Assembly: GCA_029448655.1 (NCBI GenBank)
Contig: JACCLO010000022.1
Coordinates: 1 to 64,000 of the forward strand
DNA: 64,000 bases
Source: Wolfiporia cocos
Taxonomy: Eukaryota; Basidiomycota; Agaricomycetes; Polyporales; Phaeolaceae
Direction: 5' to 3'
This document shows positions 11,930-20,781 of the stretch, one piece after another. The notes under the pieces are model-generated. The model ran no database searches and was not told the origin of the DNA. It worked only from the letters and a program-made list of their open reading frames with translations. Position 1 is the stretch's first letter; each line of letters opens with the position of its first letter. A program made the position numbers and the translations under genes.

Positions 11930-12410
11930 CTTCTGCGACCAGACAGTAGTGACGGTTGTGGATGGGCCCACCACTGCCGTGACCAGACGATTATGATGGT
12001 TGCGAGTGGGCCCACAAATGCTGCGATCAGAAAGTTGTGATGGTCACAGGTTGGCCTACAACTGCCATAACTTGACGGTTGTGATGGTTGTGGATGGGCC
12101 CACCACTGCCATGACTGGACGGTAGCAACAGTCACGGGTCGGCCCACAACTTCCGCAACCAGACGATTATGACAGTCACAGGTGGGCCCATGACTGCCAC
12201 AACCTGACAGTTGTGACAGTTGTGGGTTGGCCCATGACTGCCATGACCAGACAATTATGATGGTCATGGGTGGGCCCATGACTGCCACAACTTGACGGTT
12301 GTGACAGCTGCGGGTGGGCCCACCAGCGCCGCAACCAGATGGGTGTTGCTGGTATGACGGTTGCGGGTGGGACCATGACCACTGCAATCTGACAGTTGTG
12401 GGCACTGGTA
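11930..12410. repeat. Subterminal tandem array, about 44-bp unit (about 10 copies)
   Basis: Imperfect units of the form GGGCCCACCACTGCCGTGAC followed by CAGACGGTTGTGA. Each unit contains short inverted motifs (gggccc, ggttgt/acaacc). The same unit makes up 40600-41630 in the opposite orientation. Long subterminal arrays next to a TIR are typical transposase-binding regions of large DNA transposons. Confidence 0.7.
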
Positions 12411-12639
12411 GAAGCCAACAATGGGATTGTGTGGCGGGCATTTGAGATTGTGCCATGGACTTGCCAGCTTTCTTCCTGGGGGGGGCCTGTCTCTGTACAA
12501 GGGCTTATCTCTGTATGGAAGCCAACCATATTTTCCCTTCCAGTTGGTTGTCATCATCTGTATTGGTAATCCAGTAGTCAATATTGCAGCTGTCAAAGCA
12601 GAACACCTCTTGCTCATCTGGACAGTCATTCAAGACCTC

Positions 12640-13470
12640 AGATCATGTTGTACTTGGCCCTTCATTATTTGCAACACTGTCCTGCTTATTTATTTCCCTC
12701 TTTGGTTTTCCTGGGAAGCAGCACTCCAGCATGGGCCCCTTACCTTGCTCCAGATCATTTTCTGAGAACCTACTTGGGTGCATTGCATTCATGCCAGGAA
12801 TTACATAGGCATTCACATGAAATGCAGTCAAGTGATATGGTTCCTTGAGGTATCCATTTGTTAGCAAGTGCACACAGAGCCACTCTGTGTCCTGTGGTTG
12901 TCCCATCATAATATCCAGTAATGCAAGAATTTCAGCAGCATTAATACAGTGCACTCACCTCCTTTAACAGGTCCACCTTGCCACCAGCAATGGTGTTGAG
13001 GTCTGCACAATCACAGTATGCCATGAGTGCTTCTGTCAAAATGCAAAGGAAACATGCATATAAAGTATGAAATGGTGGATCACACATCACAGGACACCCT
13101 TGTTGATTCCAAAGCCACATGCTAGCAAGGATCATTAGCACAAGTGCATCTCATGCACCAGTGTGTCTATCTACTTGTGGTTTCACAGACAACTTTGAGG
13201 TCTCCCCTGCTCCATTTCTTGTACAAGGCCTCCTTGTGACTTTCTCTGATGACAGAGTGGTACATGCCAGTCTTGATTCTGTGCTCACTCATGAGGTTCA
13301 GCTCTTGAGCAACTGTCTCTGCATCCTGTCATCAGACTTGGGGATCTCCCTCATGGCTACTGATCACAGAGACAGACAAAGCAATATTCCATTTAGTTTG
13401 TTATTCACACATCCAAGACTATATAGTACATCTACAAGCCCTCTACTCTACTTGCTCTTCCACAGCCTGC
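12640..13470 (-). pseudogene. RecQ-family helicase remnant
   Basis: Reading the minus strand, 13330-13190 gives a helicase C-terminal segment (TGMYHSVIRESHKEALYKKW then SRGDLKVVC). After a probable intron, FGINKG and VIHHF follow near 13110-13050, matching the RecQ segment AFGxGIDK...VIHH. About 12940-12780 reads CVHLLTNGYLKEPYHLTAF then YVIPG, like the RQC winged-helix region. Stops and frame changes between these parts indicate decay. The N-terminal ATPase lobe is not visible. RecQ-like genes are commonly carried by basidiomycete transposons; I infer that is the source. Confidence 0.55.
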
Positions 13471-13574
13471 TGCGAACCGAGTTGTAATAGGAGGAGGAGG
13501 AGACATCAGTCATATGATACAAATTGTCAACATTTCCCTGCACTCTGTCCAGAAGGCTGCATCCAGCAGCTTCC

Positions 13575-13943
13575 TCATCTGGATGATTGATGAGAATTAT
13601 CCAGGGAAATTTGCAGAAATAACTCACCAGACTCAGCCGCAAAGCGGACACATTTAATGCCCGATTTTGAGGTACCTTGTATATCGTCACCATCCAAGTC
13701 CATGGACGAATCAACAGCCCATCTGTTCCACTTTGGTGTTTTGTGAGGCTTGTGCAATGCAGATTTTCTGGCTACTGGAACTGCCACAACACCCAAAGGG
13801 GTCATGGGGGTTGTGAATGGCAGGGCAGGGGTGGTTGCGGTTGAGCTCGTGGGTGGCAGGGACTCTGGGTCAAAGTTCCAGGATGGATAGCGTTTTCTCA
13901 GAGCGTGAGTCATGTCGGTGGCAGATGGTGTGGTCGTGGTCAT
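13575..13943 (-). CDS. Unrecognised threonine/proline-rich ORF, possibly with an intron
   Basis: The reading from 13943 down begins MTTTTPSATDMTHALRKRYP. The motif KRYPSW recurs upstream at about 14085 (EKRYPSWSF), so the protein region is internally repeated. A GT-AG intron (gtgagtta near 13632 to atccag near 13583) could join it to a further 13580-13450 segment ending in WKSK. Its 5' side merges with the CG-rich minisatellite. I do not recognise a family; it may be a decayed accessory gene of the transposon whose end is at 11811. Confidence 0.3.
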   Translation of the reverse strand: MTTTTPSATDMTHALRKRYPSWNFDPESLPPTSSTATTPALPFTTPMTPLGVVAVPVARKSALHKPHKTPKWNRWAVDSSMDLDGDDIQGTSKSGIKCVRFAAESGELFLQISLDNSHQSSR

Positions 13944-14192
13944 GGTGGTGGTGGGTCACGAGGTCGCGATGGTCAAGGTGGTCGTGTTTGAGGTTGCGGA
14001 TGGCACGGTCGCGGGTGTGGTGGTTGTGGTAGAGGCCGTAGGTAGCAAGAGGTCTGGCATGAAACTCCAGGATGGATAGCGCTTTTCAGAGTGGGAGTTG
14101 CATTGGTGGTGGATGGTGTGGTCGTGGTCGTGGTGGTCGTGGTCTCGGTGGTCGCGGTCACGGTGGTCGCGGTCGCGGTGGTCGCGGTGGTC
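13930..14192. repeat. CG-rich minisatellite (GGTCGCGGT core)
   Basis: Irregular 9-18 bp copies of ggtcgcggt/ggtcgtggt. The array is split by the LTR 14193-14743 and resumes at 14744-14800. The same core recurs at many other loci in the window. Confidence 0.75.
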
Positions 14193-14743
14193 TAACACAA
14201 GTCGACATGCCTTGTGTACCCGGTCCTCTAGACCCTATCCTCATATGCCAAAGTAATTCTGTGAGGAAGTACCAGAGTGTACCGTTGTAACGTCGAGTGC
14301 AAGTCTTAGGCGCTAACCACTAGACTAGTCAGACGAGAGGAGAGGAGAGGCAGACGGTGCATGCAGAGGGTATAGCAACAAGGGGCCTTGAGTGCCCAAT
14401 GTTGAGAATGATAGTTCTGAGGTGTAAGCCTCAGAACTCTACGACTATATACATGGGGCGTATCAATGTACTACGACCTGCCCTAAACGATGTAGTCCGT
14501 GCGCGGCCTGTAAGGGCGTAGCTAAGGGGCATCGTCATGTATCTGTGTCAGGTGATGTAGTGACCTAGCGCTGACCAGGCGCTAGTCACTATGGTCATCT
14601 AATCTAATCTACCTATGGAGGCGCTGGATGGCGCGTAACACTGGTACGGATGCATGGAGGGTTAGGGTGCTCGCACAGAGCCTAAGACCTACAATAAATC
14701 GGTAAACATTAGGAGTAATGCCCAGACCTCTAGGTCTGTGACA
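14193..14743 (-). repeat. Solo LTR inserted in the minisatellite, TSD tggtc
   Basis: 551 bp, boundaries taacacaag (one substitution from tgacacaag) and gtctgtgaca; perfect duplication tggtc at 14188-14192 and 14744-14748. The pentamer also occurs throughout the array, so the duplication is weaker proof here than elsewhere. Minus-strand TATA near 14446-14455. Confidence 0.75.
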
Positions 14744-14807
14744 TGGTCGCGGTCGTGGTGGTCACGGTTGCAGTGGTCGTGGTCACGGTGGTCACATTTG
14801 AAGTCGC

Positions 14808-15063
14808 TGACACAGAACATACCACCCTTCCCCCCCTATCTCTAGTGTTCCGGCGTAGCCCCAAGGTGTGTCGGTTCTAGGCGTACGCGCATAGAAGGTA
14901 GAGGGGTCTCCCAGACTAGCATGACTTAAGGGTAATAGTCGCGCAGCGCACAGGGAGTTCCATGGGTGACAGTCCTGCCCCTCATCAGGGAGGACGTCGA
15001 GAGATTTCTAGTTCTGGGGAATAAGCCCCAGAACGCATAGGCTTATATACATGAGTAGACGCG
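14808..15063 (-). repeat. Truncated LTR (R-U5 side) fused to Gag sequence
   Basis: It begins tgacacagaac at 14808 and includes the minus-strand TATA tatatacatg at about 15045-15054. The U3 side is absent: at 15063/15064 the sequence passes directly into retrotransposon Gag. This is a deletion junction, not a clean insertion. Confidence 0.6.
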
Positions 15064-15338
15064 GACGTTTAAGGTGTCCTTGACCTTTTCGGGGAGTGTT
15101 TTGGTGAATTCCCACACCAGGGTCTCGTTGGCGGTTTCGGAGAGACGACCGAGGGTGCGGAATCGTGCGCAGTAATTGAAATAGTTTGATTCTGCGAGTT
15201 CCTTGCCCTTGGTACCGTAGTAACCGCGAATTTCCTTTTTCGCGATCTCCTTATCCGTCATCTTGCCGTATTGCACCATTACGGATTTGGTGAAATCCTC
15301 CCAGGTGCCGAGAGGTTCACCGTTTCCTGCCTTCTTGA
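15064..15338 (-). pseudogene. Gag fragment of the broken third retrotransposon copy (3' piece)
   Basis: The minus strand encodes the Gag segment KAGNGEPLGTWEDFTK through EKVKDTLNV, nearly identical to residues ~375-465 of the intact Gag proteins, with small changes (CARF for CERF, FTKTLP for FTETLP). It ends at 15338 in cttga, the duplication made by the small LTR element. Its upstream half ends at 46880 in tcaag, so 15064-15338 and 43.6-46.9 kb are one gene separated by that element and by the large inversion. The 3' end is lost at 15064. Confidence 0.85.
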
Positions 15339-15900
15339 TGTCACAAATTATTCTACTAATAGTTTGTACTCCCTCGCTATAGGACGCACGCACGGCGCTA
15401 GGCGTACGCCGCGTCTCTGCGCTGTAGCCACCTCCGGCGTCTCCCAGTTATTGCAGGTCACCTGGTCGTATGGTTAGCGCTGTAGGGTAGCGCGCGCCTC
15501 AGGTACCGTCACATATGGTCACATTGTTACATGTCTCGTTACCTAGCACATGACCCAGTAGATAGCGGTGCACAGACCACGTCTTTAGGGCAGTCTCGGT
15601 AGTAGATACAAGCATGTATATAATACGACGAGATGTGGGCTTACACCCCATCTCTCAGATTCTCGACAATGGTGTATCACCCTTTCTCGCTTATAGCTGT
15701 GTGATCTCCTGGCCCGGGGCCCGTATCTCTCCTACCTTGTCTGTAGGGTTATCAGCTATGTCGGCGTACACTAGGAATGCGGGGATGCCCCATCCATGTA
15801 GCCTCTGCGCTCACCGCTGGTTGGTGCCTTATGGCCTCGATTGTAGGCCTGTATGGATCCCCCTGAGCCCAGGGGTCGCACAGACAGTGAGTCTGTGTCA
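15339..15900 (+). repeat. Left LTR of a small non-autonomous LTR element
   Basis: 562 bp, TGTCACAAATTATTC...GTCTGTGTCA. It is the same as 46881-47442, which lies in opposite orientation. TATATAA is at 15617-15623, and atctctcagat, the inferred transcript start, at 15650-15660. The 5-bp duplication cttga (15334-15338) is matched by tcaag at 46876-46880. The element entered the Gag gene of the third retrotransposon copy. Confidence 0.85.
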
Positions 15901-15995
15901 TAATCTGAGAGATATCTTACCTCCCCTCCGGCGCCACCTGCGCTGGGGCCGAGGGTTCTCCACGTACAGGGTGCCATGGCAACGCGGCGGGGCAG
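15901..15995 (+). mobile_element. 5' internal part of the small LTR element, with self-primer site
   Basis: Two bases (ta) after the LTR comes atctgagagat (15903-15913), the exact 11-nt complement of atctctcagat (15650-15660) in the R region, as in Tf1-type self-priming. The stretch ggccgagggtt...gcggcgggg also occurs in the element at 34784-35331, pointing to related families. The last five bases, ggcag, are the duplication of retrotransposon copy 1. The rest of the internal region is at 47443-48112. Confidence 0.75.
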
Positions 15996-16694
15996 TGTCA
16001 CAGATTTGGGACATGCCACTATTTTTCCCGTATTTTTACCTATTTATCTGGTATTTCTACGACCTTGTAGACATTTACGCTGCTAAGCGCCCGTCTACAC
16101 GTACACGCAACCAAACAACACGTACACAACGCGGTATACGTCCACTTGTCATAACAACACGTACATAACACGCTTGTACGCGTCAATGACTCAGCGGACT
16201 AACCTTCGGTGTCACGCGCTTTACTCATATCCCGGTACCGGGCTATGTCCGTACGATTGGATAAGCGGCCCGCTCGTTATCACATGCCAATGCCCTTATG
16301 ATTACTCATATCCCGATGCCGGTATATAAGAGTCACATGCATGGCTTACTAACGTAGCTACAGCCACTTCCACAACATGGACCTACGGTCCAAACAAACG
16401 ATCTTACTGGTGCGGCCATTACCGGCGCACATGGTCTATTGTAGTTTACGACTTAACCATATTAGTTATGTCTGCGCACAGACCACCTTCATGTTTGGCT
16501 CCCTTACCGGTAACCAAACAAAGCATGTATATAAGTAGGGCTATCACTGCGGATAAGCCTTAGATTTGTTCTCTGCATTCGCACAGTCACATATCATCTC
16601 TGCTTGCGCCCACTAGTCTCCTCACCAACCTTCTGCAACTCCTTCAAGTCGCCTACAAGGTTATAGTGTGAGTCCCACAGTCTAGTCTGTGTCA
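15996..16694 (+). repeat. 5' LTR of copy 1 (type I)
   Basis: Diagnostic type I positions include ctaagcgcccgtc, accttcggtgtc and cctacaaggtt. These are shared with the LTR at 48113-48811 and differ from the two type II LTRs. TATATAA is at 16528-16534, and agatttgttct (16562-16572), 34 bp downstream, is the inferred transcript 5' end. Confidence 0.9.
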
Positions 16695-16696
16695 TA

Positions 16697-16707
16697 AGAA
16701 CAAATCT
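16697..16707 (+). other. Primer-binding site for Tf1-like self-priming
   Basis: agaacaaatct is the exact reverse complement of agatttgttct (16562-16572) at the inferred 5' end of the transcript, and starts two bases after the LTR. No tRNA-like TGG start is present. Fission-yeast Tf1 primes by folding the first 11 bases of its own RNA onto the PBS; the length and placement here match. Confidence 0.75.
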
Positions 16708-17704
16708 CCCCCCTACCCCCGCCCTTGCGCTTGCGCTTGGGTCTGGGTTTCTATCCTACAGGGGCTATTGCTCGTTGCTGCGCACATCCCTACTCTTGAC
16801 AAAGAGTTTGGGGTGATAGTTGAGATCTGGGGGATACAGCGCCATCCTCGGCAGAGGATTGGCAACCAGGGAAGCCACACCGCCTTTTTAGGCAGGAGGC
16901 CTACCTAACCCGGACTCCAGGGTCAAGGAGACATGGTCCTCGCTGACAAGCTTGGACTATGCGCGGTTAAGACCCGCCTGTGGAGAAAAGGGGACGGTCT
17001 GCCTGTGTGCGCCCAACCCCCTGTCATGGCAAGCGTTGTTCAGCGCCCCATCACTATCCATAGGGTCATCGTTATGATGGCATGGGAATTTTCCAAAGCC
17101 GCCTCCCAGGCGTAAGGGACCTGCTTTGAACCCGTTATGGGAAAAGCAGTGAGGGGGGTGACGTAAAAAATCACCCTGCCATAGGTCACTCGCGGTAGCC
17201 AATAGCATAAGTCCTCCGGGCAGCTCGGCGTGCGAGCATGGGTCAAACGGATTTGGGGCCCCATTGGAAGAGAAGCGCGTGGCCCACTCCTTCGGGATGT
17301 GGAGCGCTGCTGTCTCGTGATCTTAGAATCGACAATGGTTTTTTAGCCCTGATGTGACACCCATGTGGCTACAGACGGCAACCTCATTGTTGAAGCATGG
17401 ACAGGCTAAGGGATGTAAAATCCCAGCCACTTTCCGGCAGCGTCCCTCCGGGGCGGTGTCGTGTATCCGATTCCCAATCATCTGACCCAGGAACCGGCCT
17501 GGCAGTCAGCAACTCTACCCCTGGAGTCGGCGCCTCTGACCGTTAGGGTCATGCGAATATCCGCGCCGTCTCGGCACAGGGTTTGCGCGCAACATAAGAG
17601 TAATTATGCCCCGTAGTACACCTTCTTTGCTCCTGAAAAGGAGTCCACTACCCTACCTTACCTAATCCCTTTCTTGGACGTATCACTGGGAAACTTCGTT
17701 TCTC
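16708..17704 (+). other. Retrotransposon leader region
   Basis: About 1 kb between the PBS and ORF1. It has short open frames but none that I recognise. It probably holds packaging signals. The segment from about 17597 (gccccgtagtacacc...) to the ORF1 start is conserved in the otherwise different third copy (43519 onwards), suggesting a conserved element just upstream of ORF1. Confidence 0.5.
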
Positions 17705-18628
17705 ATGAAAGCTGCACTTTCTAGAATCATGCCCCGCGTTACCCGTCGCACCCGTGGCTCCTCCACTGCCCCTTACGTCAAACCGGCGAAGCGGTCCCTT
17801 CTCAGCCGCATCGACACCGCCGACATTCCTCGGGCAGAGGACGTCACCTACACGCTTCCTGTAAAGGAAGATTACACTGGGAAACTCCATCTTTGGGAGA
17901 TTCCCGTCCACATGCCAAAGCACATTGCTGAGGCTGGGAAACCCGCTCCTCGACCTCCCAAACCAGTCCCGCTCGCTAAGCGCATCTGGACAGAGGAAGA
18001 AAAGCTAGCCGCTTCCATTACCGCCATGGAAAATCTCATCGAACTCCGCGAACTCAACAAGCTCAAGCTCGCTCGCGATAAGCTGAATAAGCGAATCGCC
18101 GCCAAACAAGCCGCCAAGGAAGCCAAGCAAGCAGCTTCTTCACTGGCCCTCCGTCTCTCCAGCCCGGCAGTCGGACCTTCTGTTCCGGCCAACCACAAGA
18201 TCCTCGACCCTTCCCTCGTTTTCGGGAAGAAGAAACCCCTCCAAGCATGCGATCAAGTTATTCCCATGCTAGAAGGCACTCTCACTCGTCTTACCCCTCT
18301 CGCCAACCACCCCCCTAATTACCCAGGCTTCCATATGGAAAACGACATGCGTTTCCATACTATGGTAGTAGAATTGGAGGACTTGGTGGATAACGTAAAG
18401 GATAGAGCGAGACGAGGAAGGATCACCAATAGAGACTGGAGAATTATGAAAAAGTATTGCAAACAGCTTGGCAATATTTCCTTTTTGGATTGGCGTACGG
18501 ACTTAGCTCGTATCGTAGCAGAATGCGTAGCGCTACAAATTACTTTTGCCTTCGGTGTAACACCACCTGACAAGGTGGCAGGGCCCTCAACTACTTCGGT
18601 AGAAGAGGATATACTCGCGATTGTATAG
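17705..18628 (+). CDS. ORF1: extra conserved protein upstream of Gag, copy 1
   Basis: 307 aa, start ATG at 17705 (MKAALSRIMPRVTRRT). The N-terminus is basic and Arg/Lys/Pro-rich. Residues ~105-155 form a strongly helical, probably coiled-coil stretch (ELNKLKLARDKLNKRIAAKQ onwards). The C-terminal third (~205-295) is a helical acidic/basic domain containing VVELEDLVDNVKDRARRGRI and SFLDWRTDLARIVAECVAL. No zinc knuckle, protease or membrane segment is visible. It is conserved in copy 2 and, with one frameshift, in copy 3, where substitutions are mostly conservative, so it appears to be under selection. It ends 149 bp before the Gag ATG. It could be a second structural or nucleoprotein; I recognise no family. 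Confidence 0.8.
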   Translation: MKAALSRIMPRVTRRTRGSSTAPYVKPAKRSLLSRIDTADIPRAEDVTYTLPVKEDYTGKLHLWEIPVHMPKHIAEAGKPAPRPPKPVPLAKRIWTEEEKLAASITAMENLIELRELNKLKLARDKLNKRIAAKQAAKEAKQAASSLALRLSSPAVGPSVPANHKILDPSLVFGKKKPLQACDQVIPMLEGTLTRLTPLANHPPNYPGFHMENDMRFHTMVVELEDLVDNVKDRARRGRITNRDWRIMKKYCKQLGNISFLDWRTDLARIVAECVALQITFAFGVTPPDKVAGPSTTSVEEDILAIV

Positions 18629-18777
18629 TAGAAATACTATCATCTTTTAACTCTGAAATAGAGTGCGAGTGTGATCTATAACGAAAGTCGCAGCTTTCAA
18701 AACCCAATCCCTTCTTAAGAATCTAAGACAATGAGTAACCGGAAACTAACATTCGTCACAAACAGTATTCACAAAAA

Positions 18778-20781
18778 ATGTCTTCCACCTCCTCCGTCAG
18801 CACTCCCCTCGCTCCCCGCAAGATGCGCCTCCGCTCAGAAGGCCCGGTGACACCGGTAGCTGGTCCCTCGGGAACCCAGCAACTGGTGACGCTGGAGCAC
18901 CTAAGCGAGGGAGAAGAAGAAGAAGAGGAAGAGGAAGGAGAAGAGGAAATGCCGGAGTTTGCTCCCCCGCAAAGGGAATCTCCGACCAACCCCATGGGTA
19001 CACGCCCAGGCTCCCCCATTGCCGGATACCCACCGGCTCGTCGAACTCGCCCTATCGGGCCCGCCACCACCCTGGAAATGGAATTTTCGGGTCCGACACG
19101 ACAGACCAATGTCGCTGTCGAGAACAACCTCAAGGCGTACCTTCCTGAGGAGGAACACCACAAGGTGGATGGGTCCATACATGGGCCAATCATCGATGCC
19201 GCCGTACAACGAAGTGCGGCCATAAGCCATGACACCACCGACACCCTAGGTCGAATGGTGCACGCCCGCCTGGAGCGTATCCATGAACGAATCGATTCCC
19301 TGGCTGGGCAATCCAGGGCAATCGAACAGAAGGCCCAAGACGAGCTACACGAAGCGGTCAATTCGGTCCGCAACGAGGTGCTGTCCACTCTGGTGGACCT
19401 CGGCAAGGAACTCCGACAGGAGTACACCGCCAAGTTCACCACCCTGGAAAAGGAGCTCCGCAAGGACTACCGGTCCAGGCTCGACGACCTCGAGGACGCA
19501 TTCGCCGAACGAATGGAGAAGGTTGACGAGGAACTCCGGAGGATTCGCAAGAATCCCTCCGTCCCCAACCCTCCTGGCATCCGCACGCCTCCGAGCAACC
19601 CGGCACCTGCCCCCGGCAATGCCCAAACCCGTGCAGCCGATGCCGCTGCTGCCGCGCAAGCTGCAGCCGCTGCTGCAGCAGCCGTCGCCCCGCAGATTCC
19701 AGGTCTGCCTCAAAACCTGAAAATCCCCCCTCCCCCCGAATTCTCTGGGTCATCTGGAAAGGTGACTGCTCAGGAATGGGTGGAGAAGATGGGCCTGTAC
19801 TTCGGTACGCTCAGGGTCTACGACGACCATGACCGTATCACCACGGCCCTCTTCCGCGTCACAGGGGACGCATACAAATTTTTCTCGCCTCTCATCAAGA
19901 AGGCAGGAAACGGTGAACCTCTCGGCACCTGGGAGGACTTCACCAAATCCGTAATGGTGCAATACGGGAAGATGACGGATAAGGAGATCGCGAAAAAGGA
20001 AATTCGCGGCTACTACGGTACCAAGGGCAAGGAACTCGCAGAATCGAACTATTTCAATTACTGCGAACGATTCCGCACCCTCGGCCGTCTCTCCGAAACC
20101 GCCAACGAGACCCTGGTATGGGAGTTCACCGAAACACTTCCCGAAAAGGTTAAGGACACCTTGAACGTCCTCGGCAAGACCCCCTTCTTCAAGGCCCCAA
20201 CCGACATCGAGCCCCTCATCGACTTCGCCCTGGAAATGTACCAAACGTCATATCCAGACAAGATCAAGGGGTCGATCTTCGAGAAGGCCGGCAAGAAGGA
20301 CTCGGCCCCTGCCGAAAAGAAGGAGACGTCCTCCGCTTCTGCAAAGAAGTCGGAGAAGAAAAAGGACAAGGGAAAGGCGCCCGCCAAAGCCCCCGCCGAC
20401 ACCGCCAACGCCGTCTGCACTTACTGCAAGCAGACGGGACACTATTTCAACAAGTGTCCTAAGCTTGCCGCGGACAAGGCTGCGGGAACGTTCGTGCCTG
20501 CCGCTCAGCGGGCCGAACAACAAAGGGTGAAGGATGCAGATGCCGCGTCTGGAAAGACCACGGCTGCTCCTTCGGGTAGTGGAAAGGGACAGGCTTCTGG
20601 CAAGAAGCCGTACTCGGCGCCCCCCGCGGATGGCAAGACGTATCGTGCCCGAACGATCTGGGAAGAAGTGACAGCTGACTCAAGCTCAGCAGGACCCTCG
20701 GCCCCCGCCACCACCGTCGCCAATGTCGGGACCATCTCGGTTCCCCTCGCCCCAACCACACGTCTCGAAGACGTTCTGTGA
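18778..20781 (+). CDS. gag: Gag polyprotein, copy 1
   Basis: 667 aa. An acidic N-terminus (a poly-Glu run at ~45-55) is followed by a long helical region (~120-265) and an Ala-rich linker. The retrotransposon Gag capsid-like domain lies at ~330-470 (AQEWVEKMGLYFGTL, WEDFTKSVMVQYGKM, ETLPEKVKDTLNV). A Lys/Ala-rich segment and one CCHC zinc knuckle, CTYCKQTGHYFNKC from residue 547, follow. It forms the particle and packages element RNA. The stop overlaps Pol by 59 nt in another frame. An upstream ATG at 18731 in another frame (MSNRK) is less likely because the protein-level match between copies starts at MSSTSS. Confidence 0.93.
   Translation: MSSTSSVSTPLAPRKMRLRSEGPVTPVAGPSGTQQLVTLEHLSEGEEEEEEEEGEEEMPEFAPPQRESPTNPMGTRPGSPIAGYPPARRTRPIGPATTLEMEFSGPTRQTNVAVENNLKAYLPEEEHHKVDGSIHGPIIDAAVQRSAAISHDTTDTLGRMVHARLERIHERIDSLAGQSRAIEQKAQDELHEAVNSVRNEVLSTLVDLGKELRQEYTAKFTTLEKELRKDYRSRLDDLEDAFAERMEKVDEELRRIRKNPSVPNPPGIRTPPSNPAPAPGNAQTRAADAAAAAQAAAAAAAAVAPQIPGLPQNLKIPPPPEFSGSSGKVTAQEWVEKMGLYFGTLRVYDDHDRITTALFRVTGDAYKFFSPLIKKAGNGEPLGTWEDFTKSVMVQYGKMTDKEIAKKEIRGYYGTKGKELAESNYFNYCERFRTLGRLSETANETLVWEFTETLPEKVKDTLNVLGKTPFFKAPTDIEPLIDFALEMYQTSYPDKIKGSIFEKAGKKDSAPAEKKETSSASAKKSEKKKDKGKAPAKAPADTANAVCTYCKQTGHYFNKCPKLAADKAAGTFVPAAQRAEQQRVKDADAASGKTTAAPSGSGKGQASGKKPYSAPPADGKTYRARTIWEEVTADSSSAGPSAPATTVANVGTISVPLAPTTRLEDVL

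Noticed and set aside
12264..12629. Minus-strand 121-codon frame starting MTVQMSKRCSAL as a gene
   Set aside because: Most of it is translated subterminal repeat; the short non-repeat part has no recognisable domain.
16697..16707. A tRNA primer-binding site
   Set aside because: It lacks the TGG start of a tRNA 3' end complement, and it matches the element's own R region perfectly over 11 nt.
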